A stretch of DNA of 29,711 nucleotides from Candidatus Wallbacteria bacterium. Its GTDB lineage: Bacteria; Muiribacteriota; JAQTZZ01. Under the pieces are notes generated by a model. That model saw only the letters and a list, made by a program, of their open reading frames with translations. It was not told the DNA's origin and did no database searches. The position numbers were made by a program, and so were the translations under genes. Of the stretch, positions 5,874-14,552 are shown in pieces. Within the stretch, counting starts at the first letter, position 1. Each line of letters begins with the position of its first letter. Location of the stretch: positions 1 to 29,711 of the forward strand of contig JAQTZZ010000050.1 of the NCBI GenBank assembly GCA_028687545.1, given 5' to 3'.

Positions 5874-8800
5874 TCACAGCCCCGCTGGTGTTAATACAAT
5901 ACGCAAGCCAAGGAAATCGTTATAGTACGTTGACACATAGTTGCCTCGATATGCAGAACGGCTATAGTAGTCAGCGTGATAAAAGCTGCCTCCGCGAGAA
6001 ACGAAGTAGCTGCCGGTAGAGGGGCCTTGTGGGTCATTTTGTATAGAGCTGTTATACATACCGTACCGGTCATTGCACCATTCCCAGACATTGCCGCTCA
6101 TGTCATATAACCCCCAGGTATTGGGCAGCTTCCCTCCTACATCGTGAGTTGACCCCGAAGTTGAGTTATACCACATGTATTTCTCATCCGGGTTGGTACC
6201 CCAATAATATGCAGATGTTGACCCAGCCCGACATGCATATTCCCATTCTGCTTCATTTGGCAGTCTGAAAGTGCCAATGCCCTTGCCGTTCAGCGATGTG
6301 ATGAAAGACTGGCAGTCGTTCCAAGATACTTCCTCTACCGGTCGATTCGGGTAGCCAGAAAAATGACTGGGATTTCTTCCTGTCACTGCCTGCCACTGGG
6401 ACTGAGTGACTTCATACTTCCCCAGCCAGAAGCCTTTGGTAATGTTTACCGTATGCTGCACTTCACTCGTGGTTCGCCCTGTTTCACTATCAGGGCTACC
6501 CATGGTAAAGCTGCCGGATGGTACCCAGACGAAATCCATAGTTACTTCCCCGGTCAGATTTAAGGTCATGGTTTCACCAGTATTATGGCCGTCAGAATAC
6601 CAGACATCTTTATCATAACTCCATACACTATTTTTACCACCCATTATCCACATTTTATTATTAAACACGATGCTGGTGCCACCACGTGGGGTCCATATTC
6701 TACTGCTGTTAGTAGGAAACCAATCTACACCATCAGTGGAATACCACACATCATTGCAAATATTATTGATTGAATAACCTCCAATAACCCACATTTTGTT
6801 ATCAAACACTACACTTGAGTGGGAAGAGCGTATGCCCCACCCAGCATTGGCTGCCGCCAACGTCCAGTTTGCGCCATCAGTGGAATACCACACGTCATTA
6901 TATATAGGCCAACCAACACTGTTATTTCCTCCACCAATAACCCACATTTTGTTATCAAAAACTACACTCGAATGGAAAAATCTTTCGCTCCAACCGGCAT
7001 GTGCAGTAGCCTGAGTCCAAGTGATGCCATCAGAGGAATACCAGACATCATTTTTTTTATTGTTATCAGGAAGTGTCTGATCGTAATAATTTCCACCAAT
7101 AATCCACATTTTATTATCAAACACTAAGCTTGTATGACCACTTCTTGCGCACCAAGCAGCATTAGCAGTAACCTGCACCCAGTTAACGCCATCAGTTGAA
7201 GACCATACATCGTTTTTCTGTGTACCGTCCCATCCACCCAGTACCCACATTTTATTGTTAAACACTAAGCTCGTATGACCACATCTGGCACTCCAAGCAG
7301 AATTGGCGTTAGCTTGGGTCCAACTAACGCCATCAGAGGAATACCAGACATCATTGAATAGTGTATTGCTGCCTTCCCAATCAGCACCGCCTATGATCCA
7401 CATTTTATCATAGAAAACCAGGGTAGTATTGCCTTCTCTTCCGTTCCAAGGGACATTATCAGTCGCTTGGTACCAATTGACAATCGGTGAAGAAACGATA
7501 CTTATATTAAAATCAGCAGTCTTTGTCACACCGCTTTCAGAGTAACTCGCTGTTAATGCCGCGCTGCCGGTATCAGAGGAAGCAGTATAAATATCGTTTT
7601 CGATTGTGCCGTGACCGGAACTTACACTCCAAATTTCACTTGTAATTTCAGCAGTCGAGGTGTCTGAATAGAGTGCTGTTATGTACTCTTTCTTTAAGCT
7701 ATATGTCCCACCTGCGCTTAGTGTGATATTTGATGGGCTAATGATAACATTGGTAAGAGTTTTTTGGGGAATTACATTTACTGAAAAAGCCGCAGTCTTT
7801 ATCAATCTTCCTTCATTGTAACTGCAGATAAGAACTGCGCTTCCAGCACTAGACCCTGCGTTGTAGGTGGTTCCAATCAAGCTGCCCAATCCACTGTTTA
7901 TACTCCAAGTAGCCCCATTCACAGTAGAAGTGCTGCCGTCGGAATAATGGGCAGTAACAATGACAATGGATAAGTTGTAAGATGTACCAGTGTATAATGT
8001 TTCAGAAGTCATGCTGATGGTAATGCTTGAAAGTGGGTTGGTTACAGTTATAGGGAGATCAGTATTTTTCCTCACCCCACCTTCTGTGTAGCTGCAGTTT
8101 AGTACAGCATTACCCACGCTCGATCCTGCGTTATATGTGGACCCATTTAAATTTCCAACCCCATTTGGCATGCTCCAGCTAACATTACTGACAGTGCGAG
8201 AACTGGATTGTAACATTGTGTCCAGATAATTTGCCGTAACAATCTCATTTTTCAAGTCGTAAGTATTGTTGACACTCACTTCGATCGACCCAGGATTCAG
8301 ATTTATACTGGTTAAGGATTTTGGGTAAAATTGTGTGTCGAATAAGATGTTCCAGAAAGGATCCTGAATTCTAAATTGAATGCTTATGTAATTGCTCAAT
8401 GAAGGCAGAGTAAAAACAACCGAATTAGTGGTACGTGATAAACCCCGAGCATTATAAGTGTGTCCATCAGTTACAACCGAGATCTTGTAATTATCATTAC
8501 TGTTGGCAACCGCTGCATTGTCATTCCAAGTGATGGTCACAACTTGACCATTGACTATAGCGGTAACCTTCGGTTCCTGAAAAGTAGTTTTTATCACTCT
8601 TGAATAGCTTGCAGTTTTACCATCCATATAAGCAATATCAAATGCGTAAGTCCCTGCTTCCAGTGTTGCATAATACTTATAGCCTTCTTTAACTTTCCTC
8701 GATGCGTTTGTCGTCCATTCCCAGGTTCCGTCAAATGTAAAGGGGGCATTATCTTTTCTAACAGAAAAACTATTAATCGGGTGATTGGTATCTTCATAAA

Positions 8801-11800
8801 TCGAAAAAGAAATATTATTGTGAGGTGGATCCATGAAATTAATCAAAGAATTTTTCATCCGAATGAATTGAACGAGTTCGCAATTTGTGAATTGCCAAAT
8901 CCCAGATATTTTTGCAAAATGCACAGGCCAAGTGACATGGTATGGTTCAGATACATTCGTATAAGCTCCACCATTTTTGTTATAAAAACTGCTTCTGGTG
9001 CGAGTCCAGGTGAAGTTGACATCAACTTCAAGAGTAGCTTCATTCATGTCTGCATTGTAAACAATGTTTTGCGGGACCATCGATAAACTCGTTACAGAAG
9101 GAATTATACTGTCATTCAGAATGGCTGAGCCTGCGACATAAGCTGAAAAAGCTGTTGTGAGGGAGGTCTTACCCCAACCATCAACAGCGGCTGTGCTGCT
9201 GATTCTTGATGCGAACAAAGTGCTGCCTTTATTCAGAATTGCATTTTGTATATCTGTGATTGCCTTATCAATTGTATCAATGGAATCGTTAAAAATGCTG
9301 ATTGAAAGATCCGCAGTCTTTGTCACACCTCCTTCATTGTAACTGCAAGTAAGAACTGCGTTCCCAACACTAGATCCTGCGCTGTAAGTGGTTCCACTCA
9401 GGCTGCCCACTCCGCTGATTATTCTCCAGGCGGGGCCATTCACAGTAGAGGTGCTGCTGTCGGAATAACGGGCTGTGACAATGACATTGGATAAGTTATA
9501 AAAGCTGATAGAAGTGAGTTCAACAGATAAAGGTTTGATGCTTATAGATAAAAGCCTTTTGTTAATAATTATCTTTAAATTTGCAGTCTTCGTCACACCA
9601 TTTTCAGTATAACTGAAGATTAAAACAGCACTACCCGCATTCGGCCCAGCAAGGTATACGTTTCCTTCTATCTGTCCCAACCCACTGCCCATCACACAAG
9701 ACACGCTGTCCACAGGTACATTACTGGAATCTGAATAATGAGCAGAAGCAGATATGCTTGAAAGTTCAAAGGTTCCATCAGCAATAATGTGAATCTCATT
9801 AGTGTTTAAAGATATACTGGAGAGAATTTTGTTAACTGTGACAGTTATACTCGCAGTTTTTGTGACACCATTTTCAGTATAACTGTAAGTCAATACTCCG
9901 CTTCCCGTGTTTGCTCCAGGATAATATGTTTTACCACTTATGCTGCCCACTCCGCTGCTTAAGCTCCAAGCCCCGTTGCTAATTGTGGCAGTGCTACTGT
10001 CTGCGTAATCAGCAGTGATATTGATGTTGGATAAAAGGAAGAAACTGTTGGAAAATATCGAAACTGAGGTTGGATTTATTCTGATACTTGAAAGTGTTTT
10101 AGTTACAGTTATAGAAAAATCCGTAGCCTTTGTCACACCACCATCATTGTAACTGCAAGCAAGAATTGCGTTACCAGCGCTAGAACCTGAGTCGTAGGTG
10201 GTTCCGATTAGGCTACCTACTCCGCTGCTCAGGCTCCAGGTAACGCCATTCACAGTAGAAGTGCTATTGTCGGAATAATGCGCTGTAACATTGACATTGG
10301 ATAGGTTGTAAGAACCGCCAGCGGTAATTGATGCAGATGAAGGGTTGATGCTGATATTTGAAAAGGTTTTGGTCTTGTTCACAGTTATAGAAAGATTCGC
10401 AGATTTTGTTAAACCACAATCTATGTAGCTGCATGTCAGCACAGCGCTGCCAGCATTCGCCCCAGCGATATAGATATTTCCGTTCAGATTGCCCACTCCG
10501 CTGCTCATTTTCCAGGTTATACCACTACTTACATTGAACGTACTGCCGTCTGTATAATGGGTTGTAGCTACTATGTTGTTGTTAAGATAATATGAGGAAC
10601 CCGTGTAGAGAGAAATCATGGCAGGTGCTATTGTGATGCTGGTTAAGGGGTTTGAGGTGGGAACTATCAGACTTCGTTTATCGCCTTCGCCAAGAATATT
10701 GATTCCGGAAACCTGCATGGTGTATATATGCTTAGGCGACAGTCCGGTGATGGATACCGAATTCCCAGTTGTATCCACACCGTATTGTTTATAGTCTTTG
10801 TAAATTCTGTATGAGTCTGCATTGCTTATTTTACTCCAGTTCAGCGAAAAACCTGTTGAACTGACATTACTATAATTCATCAATGATGTTGTGCTGGGTT
10901 TTAACAATTCCCAGAGTTTCTGCTGATTTTTAATAGCACCTGTTAGTTTGAAAGGTTCAGTTAACTTGAAACCTAGTATTTTAACGGCAGTGATTCCAAC
11001 ATCTGCTTCCAGGCCGCCATACAAAGTCATCTTAGGAGTAGTATCTGCTACCAGTTTCAAAAAACCATCAACCATTAAGTAAGGACCTACTACTTCATAG
11101 ATGTTGAAATCTACTTGTGGTCCGAAATAAAGCTTAAAGTCAGCGTTCGCAAACAAAGCTGGTGGTGTGTAATAAAAAGTGTTTGAAAATTGTCTGATCG
11201 GGCTCCAGCCATTTTCATATAACAATCCTCCAGTCATTGAGGCCTGTTGAACCACAGATACTGAAAGACCCGCATAAGCTTTCCCCTGGAGGCCAATATA
11301 GAAAGTCATCACAGGTCCTATTTCGATAGGACCAGCCACAATTTTGGGAAAACGAACTTTGCAGAACGGGAACCACTCACTCAAATCTTTTTTCCACTCA
11401 AGTTGACCCGCTATTTTTGACGTAATCTTCATTTCAGAATCTTCCCTGAATGCCAAAGAGACTAAAAATTTATCTAAACCGTGCCAACTAATCTTGCACT
11501 CGCCGTTATAGATCGGATTTTTGAAAGAAATGTAGCCTTTTACTGTAATCTGATCGAAAGTAGTGGAAGTGTCTTTGTCATAGTCGTACAACACGCAATT
11601 ATCAAGGCTGATGTAAAGGCCGTCCTTTGTGGGAGCATGCAATGGAGAAACTAATTTCACTCCTTTCCGCAATGGCGCAAACTCGGCGTTACTGAAATTT
11701 AGTGGCCTCACAACCGAAACATCACAATTTTCGATCACTTCATCCAGAGCTGCTTGGGTAGTTTCAGCGATCACTTGTTCGCCTTCAACTCTGAGGCTTG

Positions 11801-12962
11801 TTACCTTTCTGGCTATGCCGGTCTCAGTTTCCGAAGTACCGGCCACGATGATTGAACCTACAGTCAATTCGGCCGCTGACGGAGCAGCAACAGGAATGCT
11901 TACCCCCCCATTGTCGGGCGAATAATTTACTGATACTGCTTCTGTAGTATCTAAAACAAGGGTAGATTTACCGAGATCAACAAAATTCGTATCAATAACT
12001 AAGGCATCGGTAATGGCTGTTGATAATGCAAAATTCTCATTGGAGTCATAAGCCCAGGCCCTGTAACAGTATTTTTTCCCGATGCTAACAGTACTGTCTA
12101 GTGTATGCGAACCATTGTCATTGTATATTTCAGTTCCATCGGCAAGATCATTAGGGTAAGAGTCCTCTTTGCGCCTGATTACAACTTTGTAGAAATCTTC
12201 TTCAGGGTTAGTCCAGCACAAACTGACGCAAGGGATAGCTGCGTCTATACCAGAGACCTTGAATGCAGTTATATTTTCAGGTGGCGTCAGATCCAAGGGG
12301 TTTTTGCTGTTGTATTCAAGTATCCCTTCATCTTGCATGTACACCCAATAACCTTTTCCTGGATCAATAGCAGGCAGGTTGCTAAACGAAATGGCTGTAT
12401 TATTCATAAAGGTTTTAAATCCTTCTGATATTCCATTGCCTGTATCACGATAAAATCCCATGATGTATTTTGCTGTGCCGCCAATGATGGAAGGGGAAGG
12501 ATTGAAAATTGAATCGATTATTGTATTGGTCTGGGTTTCACAAGTGGGCATCGCATAGGACTGATCCAGCCAATACCCGACTAGATTCCACCCAGAACTC
12601 AACATTATCTGCTGTTGCACATCGATTTTATCACCGAAAACTTCCAGAGTGTCTATGCCTGTCATATAAACCCAATATCCATGTAAACCATCCATGGTGG
12701 TTAGGGTACTAAAATCTCTCATCCCCTCAATGTTCATATAAGTGCGGAATCCTTCACTGCCTCCATCGGAGGGGTTTCTTAAAAATCCCATCAAATATTT
12801 CATATCAGGAACATTGTGAAAAATCTCGGAAACTGAGGAGTCTACAGGCTGTACACCCAATGAAATTAGATTCCAGCCCTGTTTAAGGGGAATAGTATTG
12901 GCATGGATAAATGACACACTGGCAAGTATGATTAGGAATAGGAGATAAGACTTAATTGGCAT
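5874..12962 (-). CDS. giant exported multidomain protein (fn3, Ig-like repeats, kelch, FGE-like domain)
   Basis: This 2362-residue protein starts with a signal peptide (MPIKSYLLFLIILASVSFIHA) and has AAGGGTGG as ribosome-binding site. In order it shows: two GWNLISLG/GWNLVGYW modules (~22-215); a fibronectin-III domain (~223-320); a ~370-residue region of unknown fold; a second fn3 domain (~690-771); five bacterial Ig-like repeats (~772-1222); a ~325-residue unique segment; three more Ig-like repeats (~1548-1823); six kelch-type blades with DNKMWVIGG and NDVWYSTDG (~1825-2129); and a C-terminal formylglycine-generating-enzyme/sulfatase-modifying-factor-like domain (~2130-2362; FVWVPSGSFTMGS, GYEVTQ-type motif, LPNEAEWEYACRAG, MSGNVWEW). 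The catalytic cysteines of true FGE are missing (see findings). Such proteins are displayed or secreted and are usually guessed to act in adhesion or binding. The role here is not known. No sorting signal was recognised at the C-terminus. Confidence 0.9.
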   Translation of the reverse strand: MPIKSYLLFLIILASVSFIHANTIPLKQGWNLISLGVQPVDSSVSEIFHNVPDMKYLMGFLRNPSDGGSEGFRTYMNIEGMRDFSTLTTMDGLHGYWVYMTGIDTLEVFGDKIDVQQQIMLSSGWNLVGYWLDQSYAMPTCETQTNTIIDSIFNPSPSIIGGTAKYIMGFYRDTGNGISEGFKTFMNNTAISFSNLPAIDPGKGYWVYMQDEGILEYNSKNPLDLTPPENITAFKVSGIDAAIPCVSLCWTNPEEDFYKVVIRRKEDSYPNDLADGTEIYNDNGSHTLDSTVSIGKKYCYRAWAYDSNENFALSTAITDALVIDTNFVDLGKSTLVLDTTEAVSVNYSPDNGGVSIPVAAPSAAELTVGSIIVAGTSETETGIARKVTSLRVEGEQVIAETTQAALDEVIENCDVSVVRPLNFSNAEFAPLRKGVKLVSPLHAPTKDGLYISLDNCVLYDYDKDTSTTFDQITVKGYISFKNPIYNGECKISWHGLDKFLVSLAFREDSEMKITSKIAGQLEWKKDLSEWFPFCKVRFPKIVAGPIEIGPVMTFYIGLQGKAYAGLSVSVVQQASMTGGLLYENGWSPIRQFSNTFYYTPPALFANADFKLYFGPQVDFNIYEVVGPYLMVDGFLKLVADTTPKMTLYGGLEADVGITAVKILGFKLTEPFKLTGAIKNQQKLWELLKPSTTSLMNYSNVSSTGFSLNWSKISNADSYRIYKDYKQYGVDTTGNSVSITGLSPKHIYTMQVSGINILGEGDKRSLIVPTSNPLTSITIAPAMISLYTGSSYYLNNNIVATTHYTDGSTFNVSSGITWKMSSGVGNLNGNIYIAGANAGSAVLTCSYIDCGLTKSANLSITVNKTKTFSNISINPSSASITAGGSYNLSNVNVTAHYSDNSTSTVNGVTWSLSSGVGSLIGTTYDSGSSAGNAILACSYNDGGVTKATDFSITVTKTLSSIRINPTSVSIFSNSFFLLSNINITADYADSSTATISNGAWSLSSGVGSISGKTYYPGANTGSGVLTYSYTENGVTKTASITVTVNKILSSISLNTNEIHIIADGTFELSSISASAHYSDSSNVPVDSVSCVMGSGLGQIEGNVYLAGPNAGSAVLIFSYTENGVTKTANLKIIINKRLLSISIKPLSVELTSISFYNLSNVIVTARYSDSSTSTVNGPAWRIISGVGSLSGTTYSAGSSVGNAVLTCSYNEGGVTKTADLSISIFNDSIDTIDKAITDIQNAILNKGSTLFASRISSTAAVDGWGKTSLTTAFSAYVAGSAILNDSIIPSVTSLSMVPQNIVYNADMNEATLEVDVNFTWTRTRSSFYNKNGGAYTNVSEPYHVTWPVHFAKISGIWQFTNCELVQFIRMKNSLINFMDPPHNNISFSIYEDTNHPINSFSVRKDNAPFTFDGTWEWTTNASRKVKEGYKYYATLEAGTYAFDIAYMDGKTASYSRVIKTTFQEPKVTAIVNGQVVTITWNDNAAVANSNDNYKISVVTDGHTYNARGLSRTTNSVVFTLPSLSNYISIQFRIQDPFWNILFDTQFYPKSLTSINLNPGSIEVSVNNTYDLKNEIVTANYLDTMLQSSSRTVSNVSWSMPNGVGNLNGSTYNAGSSVGNAVLNCSYTEGGVRKNTDLPITVTNPLSSITISMTSETLYTGTSYNLSIVIVTAHYSDGSTSTVNGATWSINSGLGSLIGTTYNAGSSAGSAVLICSYNEGRLIKTAAFSVNVIPQKTLTNVIISPSNITLSAGGTYSLKKEYITALYSDTSTAEITSEIWSVSSGHGTIENDIYTASSDTGSAALTASYSESGVTKTADFNISIVSSPIVNWYQATDNVPWNGREGNTTLVFYDKMWIIGGADWEGSNTLFNDVWYSSDGVSWTQANANSAWSARCGHTSLVFNNKMWVLGGWDGTQKNDVWSSTDGVNWVQVTANAAWCARSGHTSLVFDNKMWIIGGNYYDQTLPDNNKKNDVWYSSDGITWTQATAHAGWSERFFHSSVVFDNKMWVIGGGNNSVGWPIYNDVWYSTDGANWTLAAANAGWGIRSSHSSVVFDNKMWVIGGYSINNICNDVWYSTDGVDWFPTNSSRIWTPRGGTSIVFNNKMWIMGGKNSVWSYDKDVWYSDGHNTGETMTLNLTGEVTMDFVWVPSGSFTMGSPDSETGRTTSEVQHTVNITKGFWLGKYEVTQSQWQAVTGRNPSHFSGYPNRPVEEVSWNDCQSFITSLNGKGIGTFRLPNEAEWEYACRAGSTSAYYWGTNPDEKYMWYNSTSGSTHDVGGKLPNTWGLYDMSGNVWEWCNDRYGMYNSSIQNDPQGPSTGSYFVSRGGSFYHADYYSRSAYRGNYVSTYYNDFLGLRIVLTPAGL
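6580..7490 (-). repeat. six tandem kelch-type repeats within the giant gene
   Basis: About 150-bp units encode the pattern W..R..H.S.VF(D/N)NKMW(V/I)(I/L)GG ... NDVWYS(S/T)DG..W. Six blades would close a beta-propeller. The DNA is itself repetitive: CCCACATTTTGTTATCAAA recurs nearly unchanged at about 6790 and 6943, with related copies at about 6647, 7105, 7246 and 7398. Confidence 0.85.
7495..10650 (-). repeat. eight bacterial Ig-like repeats in two blocks within the giant gene
   Basis: Units of about 270 bp encode S(I/S)I..S...T.G..Y.L.N..VTA.YSD.STSTV, W....G.G.L.G.TY.AG...G.AVL.CSY.EGGVTKTA. Five lie at about 9295-10650 and three at about 7495-8320, separated by a unique segment of about 975 bp. 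Copies at about 7916, 9434 and 10249 are nearly identical over ~70 bp of DNA, indicating recent duplication or gene conversion. Confidence 0.85.
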
Positions 12963-12974
12963 GAGCCACCCTTA

Positions 12975-13121
12975 TTAAAAAGTATTATCAGTTTTGAAGA
13001 AGAGAAGGGGAAAAATTCGTGAAACCTTCACCCCTTCCGCGTTGAATCCTAATTTTTTCGGTCTCTTGCCCTCATCCCCCGGCAGATCCACAGCCTCGAC
13101 CACGAACTTGCAGTTTGCCAT
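12975..13121 (-). CDS. very small ORF directly upstream of the giant gene
   Basis: ATG at 13121, preceded by GAGGAAAA, opens a 48-residue frame (MANCKFVVEAVDLPGDEGKR ... FKTDNTF) that ends with TAA 12 bp before the giant gene's ATG. It has the charge pattern of a coding segment, but no family is recognised. It could be a leader peptide, a remnant of a larger gene's start, or chance. The good ribosome-binding site and the close spacing to the giant gene are the only support. Confidence 0.3.
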   Translation of the reverse strand: MANCKFVVEAVDLPGDEGKRPKKLGFNAEGVKVSRIFPLLFFKTDNTF

Positions 13122-13604
13122 TTTTCCTCTTGCCTGGTATTGAATGGTTGTAGAGTTTTTCCCCGATCTTTTTACTTCCGCGTGATGTCCTTAGTATGTC
13201 CTCTGTTTAACCTCAGTACGAGCTCTGTCGGATTTTCATTTGGAAACAGGTCTTTTGGGGATATTTCCCCCAGTTTCTCGTATACATGAGTGGGGCAGAT
13301 CGGATTTGTGGTTGGCTTTGTTGTCCCCTTCGCGTTGTTCCGGGGATTAAGAAGCTGTAGCAAATCTTCGCTACGCTCGATTTGACAACAGCTTCTAAAA
13401 GTTGAGATTGAGCGGACATATAATTATTTTACAGTCGGAAACCGATCACGTCAATTAAAACGAAATTATCACCATGTAAGTATAAGGTGAGGTGTGCTAT
13501 ACCCCAGGATTGGCTGTAGAGGTCAATAAGCGCAGTGATCCTGGAGCATGAAGCCAACATCTGCCGGCCGGAATCCGGCGGCCCGGAAAACCTGCAGGAG
13601 TAAT
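13122..13604. other. 483-bp intergenic region with structured repeats
   Basis: I found no convincing gene here; short frames at 13172-13419 (minus) have no ribosome-binding site or recognisable product. The region holds the hairpin at 13350-13396, and a minus-strand AACGCGAAGGGG at about 13324-13335 that matches the loop of the hairpin at 15977-16027. Near 13561-13583 a short GC-rich hairpin (GCCGG/CCGGC around AAT) lies downstream of the GH130 gene but has no T-run, so it is not called as a terminator. Confidence 0.6.
13350..13396 (-). repeat. hairpin with GAGCGTAGCGAAG loop core
   Basis: Outer arms AGAAGCTGT (13350-13358) and ACAGCTTCT (13388-13396) are perfectly complementary over 9 bp. 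Inner arms CAAATC (13361-13366) and GATTTG (13379-13384) pair over 6 bp. On the minus strand the loop reads CGAGCGTAGCGAAG, nearly the same as the loop of the hairpin at 15977-16027 although the stems differ. There is no flanking T-run, so it does not look like a terminator. Confidence 0.7.
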
Positions 13605-14552
13605 TCACCCCAAAGGCGGGCGAGGTTTTGTCAGGCACATCTGGATCAGATCCGAAATCTTTGCGGTTCCGACACACATTACCGAATCTGCGCCTCCCCA
13701 GTAAATCTTGATGGTGCCGTCGGCTTCAGCCACTGCACCGCAGCAGAAGACGACATTGTGCACATAACCGGTAATTTCCCATGGGCTTTCCGGCTGAAGT
13801 ATCCAGTTGTCTGAGACCCCCCTTAACAGCGACGGATCTTTCAAGTCATGCAGCGCTACACCGAGTCTGTAGACCGCTCCATCCATGGTCTTGAAGACAC
13901 CATGAAAAATATTCAGCCACCCTTCTTCCGTTTTGATGGGAGTCGCACCAGGCCCCACCTTCATTTCATCCCAATGATAGGTCATGGGTTTGATCAGAAC
14001 CTTGGAATCCCCCCAGTAAATCAGATCAGGCGAGTACGATATCCAGAGAGACCAGGGAGATATTTCCGAGTGAGGGCGGTCGAGTCGGACATAACGATTG
14101 TTGATTTTCTCCGGAAACAAGACCACATTCCGATAATCAGCCTGAGTAATCAGGGAGATCCTTTCCAGTTTTTCAAAATCTTTTGTGCTGGCCAGGGCGA
14201 TCCGCACTCCATGTTTGGAGTAAGCGCTGTAGGTGATGAAATATTCGCCGTTTATGGCGCAGATGCGGGGATCTTCCACCCCGCATTCTTCATAAGATTT
14301 GAACGGTTCTGTTCCTGCAGGGACAATGAAAGGCGCAGACCTTGCTTTGAACTGCAGCCCGTCATCGCTTTCCGCGATTCCGATCACAGACCTTCCGTTG
14401 CACAGGTGTGATCTGAACAGCATGATGTATTTTTTCCCATGTTTAACCACCCCAGCATTGTGAACAGTCTCCACCGGATAAGGTATGTCCAGCTTGGTCA
14501 GAATCGGATTCTTCTCATAACGTCTGACGATCGGTCTACTTGGCTCTCCCAT
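13605..14552 (-). CDS. GH130-family glycoside phosphorylase
   Basis: The 315-residue cytoplasmic protein is a GH130 five-bladed propeller. It shows RRYEKNPILTK, HNAGVVKHGKKYIMLFRSHL, GVEDPRI with candidate general acid Asp94, RNVVLFPEKINNRYVRLDRP, FHGVFKTMDGAVYRLG and YWGGADSVMCVGTA. The frame is open further upstream, but ATG at 14552 has GGGGAGG six bases before it and removes a non-family leader, so it is chosen. It overlaps the upstream GH130-cupin gene by 17 bp on the same strand, indicating translational coupling in a two-gene operon. The likely reaction is phosphorolysis of a beta-mannoside to mannose 1-phosphate. The LDRPH element is closer to the mannosylglucose/mannooligosaccharide phosphorylase style than the HRA of the 2375-3388 paralogue, but this is an impression. 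Confidence 0.9.
   Translation of the reverse strand: MGEPSRPIVRRYEKNPILTKLDIPYPVETVHNAGVVKHGKKYIMLFRSHLCNGRSVIGIAESDDGLQFKARSAPFIVPAGTEPFKSYEECGVEDPRICAINGEYFITYSAYSKHGVRIALASTKDFEKLERISLITQADYRNVVLFPEKINNRYVRLDRPHSEISPWSLWISYSPDLIYWGDSKVLIKPMTYHWDEMKVGPGATPIKTEEGWLNIFHGVFKTMDGAVYRLGVALHDLKDPSLLRGVSDNWILQPESPWEITGYVHNVVFCCGAVAEADGTIKIYWGGADSVMCVGTAKISDLIQMCLTKPRPPLG

Noticed and set aside
5877-6575. Active formylglycine-generating enzyme
   Set aside because: The paired cysteines required for catalysis are absent, and the domain is the tail of a giant exported protein.
6580-10650. Regular repeats that might be a CRISPR array
   Set aside because: The units are 150 or 270 bp, in frame, and encode kelch and Ig-like domains with no constant repeat/spacer alternation.
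13172-13419. Two overlapping short minus-strand frames upstream of the giant gene
   Set aside because: They are generated by the hairpin and GCGAAG-type repeats, and neither has a ribosome-binding site or recognisable product.
13848-14411. 187-residue plus-strand frame opposite the GH130 gene
   Set aside because: It lies entirely antisense to a strongly supported GH130 gene and has no family features.
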